Shown in pieces: positions 8,216 to 17,000 of a stretch of DNA of 46,910 bases (its first letter is position 1; the number at the start of each line of letters is the position of its first letter). The translations under genes were made by a program, and so were the position numbers. Under the pieces are notes generated by a model. The model was given only the letters and a program-made list of their open reading frames with translations. It was not told the origin of the DNA and made no database searches. Source of the DNA: Zetaproteobacteria bacterium CG06_land_8_20_14_3_00_59_53 (GTDB lineage: Bacteria; Pseudomonadota; Zetaproteobacteria; Mariprofundales; Mariprofundaceae); NCBI GenBank assembly GCA_002779605.1, contig PEWE01000027.1, forward strand, positions 1-46,910. The letters are read 5' to 3'.

Positions 8216-9352
8216 TTAGTACGAGGTGTGTTCGGTGTTGCGAATATGGCTGACCGTGACCCTGCCGCGCAACACGTGGAAGACCCAGGATGTGTAAGCC
8301 AGAATCAGCGGAACAAAAATCACAGCGGCAACCAGCATCAGGAACAGGGTCTGCTCGCTGGATGTCGCATCCCACATAGTCAGGCTGTGCGCGGGATGGG
8401 TCGAGGATGGAAGCACGAAGGGGAACATCGCGACACCTGCGGTGGCGATGATGCCTGCCACGCCGAGACTTGAAGCGATGAAGCGGATGCCGTCACGCTG
8501 CAGCACGAATACCGCCAGCGAGCCGAGAATGCCGATCGCAGGGACGACCCATAGGACCGGTGCCTGATGGAAATTCCCCATCCATGCGCCGCTTTGCATG
8601 CTCACATCCTTGAGCAGCGGATTGGACGGTCCGCTATGCGAGAGAGCGGAGGCAAGCTGGAAACCATCCAGCCCGAAAGCCACCCAGATGCCGGCCACCA
8701 CGAACAGCAGCGCGGTGAGCAGAGCCGATGCTCTGGCCACCTTATGCGATCTTGCGTACACATCGTGATCGGTTTTCACGCTCAGGAAGGATGCTCCCTG
8801 CATGACCAGCATGGACACCGACACAAGCCCTGCGAGCAGCGCGAACGGGTTGAGCAAGTCGGGCAGCCCGCCGGTATAGAAGCTGCGCATGGTGTCGTCG
8901 AAGTGGAACGGAACGCCCTGCAACAGATTGCCGAAGGTCACGCCGAAGATCAGCGCCGGAACCAGGCCGGACACGAACAGGCTCCAGTCCCAGAGCGAAC
9001 GCCACGCAGGGCTGTGCAGCTTGCTGCGATAATCGATGGCGACTGGACGCAGGAACAGCGCGAACAGCACGATCAGCAGCGCGGCATACAGACCCGAGAA
9101 GGCCACGGCGTACACAGTGGGCCATGCGGCGAGCACAGCGCCGGCACCGAGGATCAACCACACCTGATTGCCGTCCCAGGTCGGGCCGATGCTGTTGAGC
9201 AGAACCCTGCGTTCTTCATCCGTGCGTCCGACGAAGGGGTGCAGCGTTGCCACGCCCAGATCGAAACCGTCCATCACGGCAAAGCCGATCAACAACACGC
9301 CGACCAGTGCCCACCAGATAAACCGCAATGCTTCGTAATCAAGGAATTCCAT
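8216..9352 (-). CDS. cydB: Cytochrome bd ubiquinol oxidase subunit II
   Basis: A 378-residue polytopic protein matching CydB across its length: FIWWALVGVLLIGFAVMDGFDLG at the N-terminus, then PTWDGNQVWLI and AFSGLYAALLIVL. CydB is the heme-free partner that supports CydA in the inner membrane. The start follows the cydA stop directly. Ends with the expected ANTs-like charged tail after TM8 to TM9. Confidence 0.97.
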   Translation of the reverse strand: MEFLDYEALRFIWWALVGVLLIGFAVMDGFDLGVATLHPFVGRTDEERRVLLNSIGPTWDGNQVWLILGAGAVLAAWPTVYAVAFSGLYAALLIVLFALFLRPVAIDYRSKLHSPAWRSLWDWSLFVSGLVPALIFGVTFGNLLQGVPFHFDDTMRSFYTGGLPDLLNPFALLAGLVSVSMLVMQGASFLSVKTDHDVYARSHKVARASALLTALLFVVAGIWVAFGLDGFQLASALSHSGPSNPLLKDVSMQSGAWMGNFHQAPVLWVVPAIGILGSLAVFVLQRDGIRFIASSLGVAGIIATAGVAMFPFVLPSSTHPAHSLTMWDATSSEQTLFLMLVAAVIFVPLILAYTSWVFHVLRGRVTVSHIRNTEHTSY

Positions 9353-10903
9353 TTAAGCCTCCGTGGTTTCGTAGTGATAGCGGCCGGTATGCAGGCTGCT
9401 GGGCCCGAGCCGCGCGTATTTGATCATCAGGAACATCTCCACTGCGAAAAGTGAGATGTACATCAGCGCGAAGGCGGCCAGGCTGTTACGCACCTGATCG
9501 AAGCTTAGCGAGGAGATGCTCAGGTGAGTCGGAAGAATACCGTAGATGGTCCAGGGCTGACGTCCGAATTCGGCAACGAACCAGCCGAACTCGGCAGCCA
9601 CCCATGGCAGGGGAAGGGCGAGAAGCGCCATCCACAGCAGGCTGCGACGTTGTTCGATGCCGGCTTTGCGGGACGCGATGAAGGACCACAGCATTAGCAC
9701 AAACAGCGCCATGCCGATACCCACCATGATGCGGAAGGTCCAGAACATCGGAGCCACTGCCGGCACGGTGTCGCGCGCTGCCTGATGAATCTGCTCATCA
9801 CTGGCACCGGCAACATCCTCGGTGTATTTCTTCAGCAATAGCCCGTAGCCGAGATTGTCCTGATGCGCTTCGAACTGCGCTCTGGTCGTCTCCGATTGAT
9901 CGCCTTCGCGTATGGCGCGCAGCGCACTCCAGGCGATCATACCGTCGCGGATGCGCGCATCGTTGGCCTCGATCAGGTTGGCGATGCCGGGAACCTGCTT
10001 ATCCAGCGAACGGGTGGCGATCATGCCGAGTGCGCCCGGGATCTTGATGGCCATATGAGTGCTGGCCGATGATTCATCCGGCAAACCGATCAGGGTGAAC
10101 GCAGCCGGTGCCGCTTCGGTTTCCCATTCGGCCTCGATGGCAGCCATCTTTTCCGGCTGGTACTCGGCTACATGGAAACCGGATTCATCGCCCAGCATGA
10201 TAGCCGAGACGGATACCACCAGGCCGAAACCGGCAGCCACGGCAAACGAACGACGCGCGAATTCGATATCCCGGCCGCGCAGCAGGTAGAAGGCGCTGAT
10301 GGCCAGCACGAACACGGCGCCGGTCAGGTAGCCGGCGGACAGGGTGTGCAGGAATTTCACCTGTGCCACAGGGTTGAACAGCAGTTCAGTGAAGCTTGCC
10401 AGCTCGGTGCGCATGGTATCCGGATTGAATTCCATGCCGACCGGATGCTGCATCCAGCCGTTAGCGATCAGTATCCACAGGGCGGAGAGATTGGATCCGA
10501 AGGCCACCAGGGCTGTGACCATCAGATGCTTGCCCTTGCTCAACCGGTCCCAGCCGAAGAAGAACAGACCGACAAAGGTGGATTCCAGGAAAAAGGCCAT
10601 CATGCCCTCGATGGCCAGCGGCACGCCGAAGATGTCACCGACATAATGCGAGTAGTAGGCCCAGTTGGTGCCGAACTGGAATTCCATGGTCAGGCCGGTG
10701 ACCACCCCCATGGCGAAATTGATGGCGAACAACTTGCCCCAGAAACGGGTCATGTCCTTATAGATCTCCTTGCCGGTGATGACATAAAGACTTTCCATCG
10801 TGACCAGCAGCAGGGATAGGCCCAGGGTCAACGGTACGAACAGGAAATGCGTCAGTGCCGTAAAAGCGAATTGTAATCGTGATACATCAACCAGTGCTTC
10901 CAT
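9353..10903 (-). CDS. cydA: Cytochrome bd ubiquinol oxidase subunit I
   Basis: A 516-residue CydA carrying hemes b558, b595 and d. It is of the long-Q-loop (E. coli-like) type, with GYGLLLKKYTEDVA and a 120-residue loop before FRIMVGIGM. The b595 ligand His19 sits in LTHFLFVPLTLGLS, and GRQPW and the tail LGPSSLHTGRYHYE are present. It reduces O2 to water with quinol at high affinity and without proton pumping. The enzyme resists sulfide, which fits the sulfur locus upstream. A good AAGGAGA ribosome site is present. Confidence 0.98.
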   Translation of the reverse strand: MEALVDVSRLQFAFTALTHFLFVPLTLGLSLLLVTMESLYVITGKEIYKDMTRFWGKLFAINFAMGVVTGLTMEFQFGTNWAYYSHYVGDIFGVPLAIEGMMAFFLESTFVGLFFFGWDRLSKGKHLMVTALVAFGSNLSALWILIANGWMQHPVGMEFNPDTMRTELASFTELLFNPVAQVKFLHTLSAGYLTGAVFVLAISAFYLLRGRDIEFARRSFAVAAGFGLVVSVSAIMLGDESGFHVAEYQPEKMAAIEAEWETEAAPAAFTLIGLPDESSASTHMAIKIPGALGMIATRSLDKQVPGIANLIEANDARIRDGMIAWSALRAIREGDQSETTRAQFEAHQDNLGYGLLLKKYTEDVAGASDEQIHQAARDTVPAVAPMFWTFRIMVGIGMALFVLMLWSFIASRKAGIEQRRSLLWMALLALPLPWVAAEFGWFVAEFGRQPWTIYGILPTHLSISSLSFDQVRNSLAAFALMYISLFAVEMFLMIKYARLGPSSLHTGRYHYETTEA

Positions 10904-10935
10904 GTTTTTTCTCCTTGTGGGTAGGGTTTTGAGGG

Positions 10936-11064
10936 TTAAAAAAGGTTTTTGACCGGTTCAACGACCGGGTTGGCTGCGGAGAAGAACAACTTCCAGATCA
11001 CAGCAATGGCGATCACCTTCAGTGCGATGATCACGCTCAATTCTTTCGCCAGTTTGGATTGCAT
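10936..11064 (-). CDS. cydP: CydP-like small subunit of cytochrome bd
   Basis: A 42-residue peptide (MQSKLAKELSVIIALKVIAI...) with one membrane helix, preceded by GAGGAGATCCT and located 32 bases before cydA. The N-terminal SKLxKEL followed by an ALK-type helix is what I recall for CydP, which precedes cydAB in many proteobacteria. Confidence 0.8.
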   Translation of the reverse strand: MQSKLAKELSVIIALKVIAIAVIWKLFFSAANPVVEPVKNLF

Positions 11065-11080
11065 AGGATCTCCTCGAAGC

Positions 11081-11116
11081 AATTAAAATATTATATAACG
11101 ATATTCTTATATATAT
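11081..11116 (-). promoter_or_regulatory. AT-rich promoter/operator of the cyd operon
   Basis: Read on the minus strand the block is ATATATAAGAATATCG then TTATATAATATT. It contains a perfect -10 hexamer TATAAT about 20 bases before cydP. The TAAGAATAT(AT)C(A/G)TTA core also occurs at 19787-19812 beside the ArsR-family gene, so it may be a repressor site. Confidence 0.55.
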
Positions 11117-11120
11117 GGGT

Positions 11121-11141
11121 AAAAAAAGGGCGGATACCGCC
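11121..11141 (-). terminator. Terminator upstream of the cyd promoter
   Basis: On the minus strand GGCGG-TAT-CCGCC is followed by seven T residues. It ends transcription of the small remnant gene and insulates the cyd promoter. Confidence 0.75.
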
Positions 11142-11164
11142 GGGGCAGCCGCCTGTTGTCTATC

Positions 11165-11293
11165 TTATTTGACGGGCCCGATGCCATGAGCTCCTGAAAT
11201 GCCTTCCTGTCGCACGTTCCGCACACGATGATTTTCATCCCGCGCGCGAAAGACTTTTCGATATCCTGTTTGGACAATCGTATCCGCTATCAT
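11165..11293 (-). pseudogene. Probable frameshifted remnant of a DsrE-like sulfurtransferase gene
   Basis: An ATG with a strong GAGGAGAGG site (start at 11293) gives a 42-residue frame that looks unlike a protein after MIADTIV. The neighbouring frame reads SKQDIEKSFARG then MKIIVCGTCDRKAFQEL, resembling the GVKILVCGTC core of DsrE/YedF-like proteins. One frameshift near 11270 would join the two. The context of rhodaneses and a sulfur permease supports this. It could also be a genuine 42-residue peptide. Confidence 0.4.
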
Positions 11294-11363
11294 AGTGTTC
11301 CTCTCCTCTACGGGGCCACGTCTGCGTGTTACCCAAAGTGCCTGTCCTTGCTGGCAGGAAGGC

Positions 11364-11389
11364 GGGGGGCCGGCATGCTCCGGCCCCCC
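11364..11389. terminator. GC-rich hairpin after the sulfur operon
   Basis: A perfect 10-bp stem GGGGGGCCGG/CCGGCCCCCC has a 6-base loop. It lies about 100 bases beyond the last gene of the rhodanese operon. It lacks a clear T run, so termination may be Rho-assisted, or the hairpin may protect the mRNA 3' end. Confidence 0.5.
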
Positions 11390-11488
11390 TTCCCCACACA
11401 GCCGTCCGGGTGTTTTGATGTCAAAACGCGGCTGGGTGGAAACTTGCAGGCGTCCGGTTACTGCCGGGCGCCTGTAATCTTGTGGTGC

Positions 11489-11680
11489 TCAGCGCAGCCT
11501 GATGCCTGTGCGATAACCGGCCATGGCATACAGCGGGCAGAAGCCCTGCCAGGCGGTGGCAATCATCATCATGCCCAGCAGGCTCCATGGCAGCAGATCT
11601 ACGTTCCGGATACTGCCGACGATCATGGATGCTCCCAACCAGACACGGACGGATTTATCAAGTCTGCCGAGGTTGTTCAT
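11489..11680 (-). CDS. DUF2892 (YgaP-type membrane domain) protein
   Basis: A 63-residue two-helix protein of the type attached to rhodanese in E. coli YgaP. It opens MNNLGRLDKSVRVWLG and ends GFCPLYAMAGYRTG, where CPLY is a common signature. It follows the cytosolic rhodanese gene by 2 bases, so the two genes together equal a split YgaP. A role in sulfane sulfur or thiocyanate handling at the membrane is inferred. Confidence 0.8.
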   Translation of the reverse strand: MNNLGRLDKSVRVWLGASMIVGSIRNVDLLPWSLLGMMMIATAWQGFCPLYAMAGYRTGIRLR

Positions 11681-11682
11681 AC

Positions 11683-12024
11683 TCAGGCCTGCTCGACGGG
11701 GTAGCCGGCCTTGATCCAGGCCATGGTGCCGCCGACGATATTGACCAGATTGCCATGACCGTGCACACGGCTTAAGTAATCCATCGCCTGCATCGAGCGC
11801 ATGCCGCCCTGACAGATCAGATAGACCGGCTTGTCGCGTGCGATGACATTGGCCGCGCCCGGCAGGCCGTCCAGCGGCACCAGACGTGCGGATGGCACAT
11901 GCCCCTGACTGTATTCAGATGGTGAGCGCACATCGATAATGATGCATTCCTCTCCCTTCTCGCCGGCGGTCAGCCAGCGCGGGTAGAGTACGTCAACCGT
12001 GATATGAGCATTGTTCTGTTGCAT
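11683..12024 (-). CDS. Cytosolic rhodanese-domain sulfurtransferase
   Basis: A 113-residue single rhodanese domain with IIIDVRSPSEYSQGHVPSA and the active-site loop CQGGMRS, whose Cys would carry persulfide. No signal peptide is present. The start overlaps the upstream rhodanese stop (TAATG). With the adjacent DUF2892 gene it forms a two-gene equivalent of YgaP. Confidence 0.85.
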   Translation of the reverse strand: MQQNNAHITVDVLYPRWLTAGEKGEECIIIDVRSPSEYSQGHVPSARLVPLDGLPGAANVIARDKPVYLICQGGMRSMQAMDYLSRVHGHGNLVNIVGGTMAWIKAGYPVEQA

Positions 12025-12437
12025 TAGTGAACCACCTCATAGCCGGCATCTTTCCATGCCTCGATGCCTCCCTGTATGTTTTCGATACGTGTGAAACCGT
12101 GTTCGATGAGCATCTTTGCCGCCTTTGCCGAGCGCTTGCCGGAATGGCAGTACACATACACCTGCTTGTCCCTAGGGATGTCCGCGAAGTGTTTCTCCAG
12201 CACATCGACAGGCATCAGTCGCGCGCCCTTGATATGACCCGATTTGAATTCCTCGACGGTGCGCACATCGATCACCACGAACGGGATCGGTGAGGCATCA
12301 CCCATCACCACATGTTCGTGCACATGCGATACCGGTGCGTTCTCATAGCCATCGGCACTCATCTCGCCGATACCGCAGGCTGTTGCCATCAGCGGCATGG
12401 CCGCGATCAGTGCGATACTCAGTAACAATCGTTTCAT
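12024..12437 (-). CDS. Exported rhodanese-domain protein
   Basis: A 137-residue protein with a signal peptide (MKRLLLSIALIAAMPLMATAC; possible lipobox ATAC) and one rhodanese domain with active loop CHSGKRS. It is probably periplasmic or lipid-anchored and accepts sulfane sulfur from sulfide or thiosulfate oxidation. The 112 bases between it and the upstream permease gene show no clear promoter. Confidence 0.83.
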   Translation of the reverse strand: MKRLLLSIALIAAMPLMATACGIGEMSADGYENAPVSHVHEHVVMGDASPIPFVVIDVRTVEEFKSGHIKGARLMPVDVLEKHFADIPRDKQVYVYCHSGKRSAKAAKMLIEHGFTRIENIQGGIEAWKDAGYEVVH

Positions 12438-12549
12438 GTTTCAGCTCCTTTGCGCGTTTCCGACCGGTGTATGTTGGCCGGTGATGCATGACAGTTCTGT
12501 GAGTTTGTCACCTTCAAGCCCATGCGTGTTTTCCGGATTTCTGTATGCC

Positions 12550-13314
12550 TCATGACTGCATATCGAATATATGTGTCTTATACAGCATCCATACAGCCAG
12601 CATGCACAATGCGAAGCTGAAGCCTTGCTGCAACTTGGCAGTCTTGACCCTGCTGGATATCCATCCACCGATCCAGACCCCCAGTCCGGCAAGGGCGAGG
12701 AGCATCAGGACAGGCTTCCAGGTGATGGAAAAATAATCGTAATAACGCACAGAGGCGGCCAGAGAGCTGGATATGATCAGCAACAGGGAGTGCGCTACTG
12801 CGGCCTGATGATTGGCCACACCCAGCAGCATCAGGATCGGGACAATGATGAAGCCGCCACCGACACCGAGCAGGCCTGTGATGACGCCGGAAGCAAAGCC
12901 GGCAAACAATGCGAGCATGCAGTTGCATGATGTGTTGACCGCTTCCCGCGCCAGTTTTTTTATTGAATTGCTGTTGATCCACCATGCGATAAGCAGCACC
13001 AGCATGGTAAACAGCATGGCCTGCACCTTTTCCGATATTTCAAGCCCGATAGCCGCTCCGGAGAATCCGCCAAGGATGGCGCCGACGGCGAAGAAACGGT
13101 GTAGGCGCCAGTTGATAAGCCGCCAGCCTTTTTTCTGGATCAGCGCGATCAAGCTGGTAGAGGCGACAATCATCAGGCTTGCCGCAATGGCTTGCTTGAG
13201 CGGCATGCCGAGCCCCGCATTCAGCAGCGGGACGGCAACGAGTCCTCCGCCGGCCGCGAACAGCGACAACAGCAGGCCTATCAGCGGCGCCACCAGCAGG
13301 ATGGACAGGCTCAT
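12550..13314 (-). CDS. TSUP (TauE/SafE/YfcA) family sulfur-anion permease
   Basis: A 254-residue, eight-helix protein with the repeated TSUP signatures AAGGGLVAVPLL (near residue 20) and LLGVGGGFIIVPILML (mid-protein). The ATG at 13314 begins MSLSILLVAP and lies 4 bases after the rhodanese stop; a much longer frame upstream is rejected because it overlaps that gene. Family members move sulfite, thiosulfate, sulfoacetate or similar anions. The setting suggests export or import of a sulfur-oxidation product. Confidence 0.85.
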   Translation of the reverse strand: MSLSILLVAPLIGLLLSLFAAGGGLVAVPLLNAGLGMPLKQAIAASLMIVASTSLIALIQKKGWRLINWRLHRFFAVGAILGGFSGAAIGLEISEKVQAMLFTMLVLLIAWWINSNSIKKLAREAVNTSCNCMLALFAGFASGVITGLLGVGGGFIIVPILMLLGVANHQAAVAHSLLLIISSSLAASVRYYDYFSITWKPVLMLLALAGLGVWIGGWISSRVKTAKLQQGFSFALCMLAVWMLYKTHIFDMQS

Positions 13315-13318
13315 GCAG

Positions 13319-13729
13319 TTACCTTCCGGATTTGACCGGCAGGCCGGCACTGCGCCATGCACCCATGCCGCCGGAAAAGTTGTACACCGGCGTGAAGCCG
13401 CGTTTGGCCAGTGCGGTGGCAGCCATCGCAGAGCGGTTGCCGGAGGCGCACACCACAACCACCGGCTTTCCCGCCGGGATCTCCTGCATGCGGCGATTGA
13501 TGTCGCCCAGGGGGATGTGCATGGCCTTGGGGGCATGGCCCGATGTCCATTCGGCATCGCTGCGCACATCCAGCAGCACATGGTCGCTGTTGCGCAGCGC
13601 CATATAGTCGGCGGCATCCAGGCGTTTCACGCCGGACAGCATCGGGGCGATCAGTCGCTGCCACAGCATCCAGCCTGTCAGCAGGGCAAGAAAAAGGTAT
13701 ACGGCGTTGGCTTGCATCCATTCACTCAT
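13319..13729 (-). CDS. Membrane-anchored rhodanese
   Basis: A 136-residue protein with an N-terminal transmembrane helix (about 9-27, VYLFLALLTGWMLWQ) followed by a rhodanese domain with active loop CASGNRS. This resembles E. coli YibN. The domain most likely faces the cytosol. It is part of the sulfur operon and directly precedes the TSUP permease gene. Confidence 0.85.
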   Translation of the reverse strand: MSEWMQANAVYLFLALLTGWMLWQRLIAPMLSGVKRLDAADYMALRNSDHVLLDVRSDAEWTSGHAPKAMHIPLGDINRRMQEIPAGKPVVVVCASGNRSAMAATALAKRGFTPVYNFSGGMGAWRSAGLPVKSGR

Positions 13730-13853
13730 GGTATTCGATCTCCGGTTTAAGATTTGTTCGGGGGATTGCTTATAAAGGCGGCAGGCACGGACGAGGTCCA
13801 AGGGGAGGGAGGGATGGGTGAGTCGTCCGCACCTGCCATTCGGTGAAGGGGGG

Positions 13854-14075
13854 TTACCCCTTGGAGCAGCAGGACTTCATGCCGCAGGCCTTCAGAATCT
13901 TTTCCATCAGGCACCACTGTGTGAAGCCGGACTGCAGCAGGTTGGCACCGACAAACAGCGTGAACCACAGCCAGGTCGGGGAGGATAGCTGCACGCCGTT
14001 GTACACGGAGGACAGGAAGATGGAGAGCAGGATGAAGCTGCCTGCGATGATGCGGATGGTGCGTTCAATCGTCAT
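13854..14075 (-). CDS. DUF2892 two-helix membrane protein
   Basis: A 73-residue protein opening MTIERTIRIIAGSFIL, with two membrane helices and the signature CLMEKILKACGMKSCCSKG. The C-terminal CCSKG is a typical cysteine-bearing tail. It lies 2 bases after the RND pump gene, so the sulfur genes are probably cotranscribed with the pump. Confidence 0.85.
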   Translation of the reverse strand: MTIERTIRIIAGSFILLSIFLSSVYNGVQLSSPTWLWFTLFVGANLLQSGFTQWCLMEKILKACGMKSCCSKG

Positions 14076-14077
14076 GG

Positions 14078-17000
14078 TTAGGCTCCTGTAGTTTGTGTGT
14101 TATCGGTGTTTTTCCATGGCTTGTTGCGCTGCCACAGGTAATACACCAGCGGGATGATGAACATGGTGAGCACCGTCGCGGCGATGGTTCCGAAGGCCAT
14201 GGAGACGCCCAGTCCGCCGAATACCGGATCGGAGATCATGATCGAGGTGCCGGCCACCACGGCCAGTGCGGTAAGCAGGATTGGTCGCGCACGCACGGCA
14301 CCGGCTTCGAGAACGGCCGTCTTCACATCATGTCCGCGGTTGCGATAGTCGATGATGAAATCGATGAGCAGGGTGGAGTTGCGCACCACGATGCCGGCCA
14401 AAGCGATCATGCCGATCATCGAGGTGGCGGTGAACGGCTGGCCGGTGACCAGATGGCCCGGGAAGATGCCGATCATGGTCAGTGCGGTCGGTGCCATCAC
14501 CAGCATCGGCAGGATGAACTGGCCGTAGTAGGCCACCATCAGCAGATAGATCAGCAGCAGAGCCACGATAAAGGCGGCACCCAGATCGCGAAACACATCC
14601 AGGGTCAGGCGCATCTCGCCGTTCCACAGCATGTGGTAGCCGGCGGTGTCCTCGGGTGCGGTATCGGTGAAGCGCATGCCGCCGGTTTTCAGCTTGTGGC
14701 CGGGAAGTAGTTCGACACCGTCGAGTTTCTTGTCCATATCAAGCAGTGAATACACCTGCGAGCCCAGTTTGGGTTCGCCCGTTACATACACCACCGGATG
14801 ACCGTCCTTGGAGAACACCGGCTTGCTGGCGATCGAGCGGCGCAGTGTGGCGATGCTGGAAAGCGGCACAGCTCCCTGACTGCCGGACACATAGATGCGA
14901 TCCAGATCCTCGACATGGGCACGCATGGCACGCGGCAGCTGCACATGCATGCGGATGGAATGACGCTCATCCGGGGAGTGTACCGCGCCCAGATCATAGC
15001 CCTGCAGGAAATCGCGCAGCACATTCTCCACGCTGGCGGTATTGATGCCCAGACGCGCGGCCTTTTCCTTGTTGATATCAACCGTCCATTGTTCCTGGTC
15101 ATCGCCCACAGAATCGTCCACATCCACAACATCGTAGGTGGATTCGAAGGTGGATCGAACCTTGCCTGCCATCTGGCGCAGCACGTCGTAATCCGGGCCA
15201 TACAGCTCGGCCAGCAGGGTGGCGCGTACCGGCGGTCCGGGTGGATCCTCGACCAGTTTGATGTTGGCCTCCGGATGCGCCTTGCGTACGGCTTCGAGCA
15301 TGCCGCGCAGCTCCAGCACGATGTCGGAGGACTGCTCGGAACGCTCGCGCTTGTCGATCAGATTCACGCGTATCTCGGCGAGATTCGGGCTGCTCCTGAA
15401 CAGGGCGGCGCCCCTGAGCATGCCGTTGAAATCGATCGGTCCGGGTTGACCTGTGAAGCTTTCATAATCGGTGACATGCTTATGGGTACGCAGCACATCG
15501 CCGATGTCGCGCAGCACGCGGTCGGTCTGCTCAAGCGTTGCTCCCTCAGGCATATCCACGGTGATGTTGAATGTGTTCTGGTTGCCCTTGGGCAGCATCT
15601 TCAGTTCCACTGTGCCTGCGGTCAGCGGGCCGTTGATGCCGGACGGGCGGACGAACTGCCAGAGCGGTTCCCACATCGCGGCGACGAACAGCACAGCGAC
15701 GACGATCCAGAACATCTTGCGGGTTTTCGGGTTCTCGATCAGCGGGGTGGCCAGCTTCATGTAACCGCGATGCACCCAGTCCTGAGTCTCTGCGTCCTTC
15801 TCCTCAAGGTTCGGCTCGCTCATTTTGCAGGGCAGCCAGCGCTGGGCGATCCACGGGGTGAGCATATAGGCGATGACCAGCGAGGCGGCCATGGCCAGGG
15901 GGGCGTTGAACGGGATCGGACCCATGTACGGGCCCATCATGCCGGTGACGAAGGCCATCGGGATGAAGGCCAGGATCACCGCGATGGTGGCGATGATGGT
16001 CGGCCGCCCCGTTTCGTTGGTGGCTTCGATGATCAGGCGCGCCTTGTCTTTCAGATCCCGTGCACCCTTGTGCAGGTGGCGATGGATGTTTTCCACCACC
16101 ACGATGGCATCGTCCACCAGCAGGCCGAGGGCCAGGATCAGGGCGAACAGCGTGATGCGGTTGATGGTCTGATCGGCGAGCAGGCCGATGGCCAGCACGA
16201 TGAACAGGATCAGCGGGATATTCATGGTCACGATGCTTGCTTCGCGCCAGCCCAGAAACAGCAACAGGATGATGATCACGCTGGCGATGGCGATGCCCAG
16301 ATGCTCGACCAGCATGTTCACGGCGGCATCGGCGCGCAGGCCGGAGTCGCGGCTGATGGTGACATGCACATTGTCGGGGATGAAGTCGCCTTCCAGTTCG
16401 GCAAGTTTTTTCTCGATACGACCGGTGACGACCACCGCGTTGGTATGCGGTTTTTTGGCCAGGGTGATGGAAACCGCAGGGATTTCCGGTTCGCCGGACA
16501 GTTTTGCTTCTGCGGCAGGACCGAAACCGATGCGGTGCAGCGTGGTGACATCGGCGGGGCCATCGCTGACGTGAGCGACATCGCCGAGATAGATCGGTCG
16601 GCTGTTGGCACCGTCCACATCGCGGCGTTCGCCGACGATCAGACGGGAAACCTGCTGAGCGCTGGTCAGATAGCCGTCCAGCCAGATGCGACTGACCTTG
16701 TTGTCGCCGACCAGCGTGCCCACCGGGCCGCCGGCATTGGCGCTGGTGAGCACCTGATGCAGCTGATCCAGTGAGATGTGGTAAGCAGCAAGTTTGGCCG
16801 GATTGAGATCGATACTGATCTCGCGCTTGCGGCCACCGATGATGTCGGCCACCGATACGCCCTCAAGCGGGGCCAGCTGTTCACGGACGCGCTCTGCCAA
16901 CTGGCGCAGGGCCAGCCCGTCGAGCTTACTGGAAGCCAGGGTGATCACCGAAACCGGCACATCGTCCACATCCATCGGCTTGACCAGCGGCTGGGATGCT

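Noticed and set aside
8567-9454. 295-codon plus-strand frame antisense to cydB
   Set aside because: CydB is unambiguous on the minus strand; the plus frame has shadow composition.
12550-13617. Extended 355-codon form of the TSUP gene
   Set aside because: The first 100 codons lie antiphase over the rhodanese gene and look like a shadow; the start at 13314 fits the family.
14798-16774. 658-codon plus-strand frame inside the RND pump gene
   Set aside because: It is antisense to a full RND protein, is rich in His, Gln and Asp, and has no domain or ribosome site. High GC third positions open this frame.
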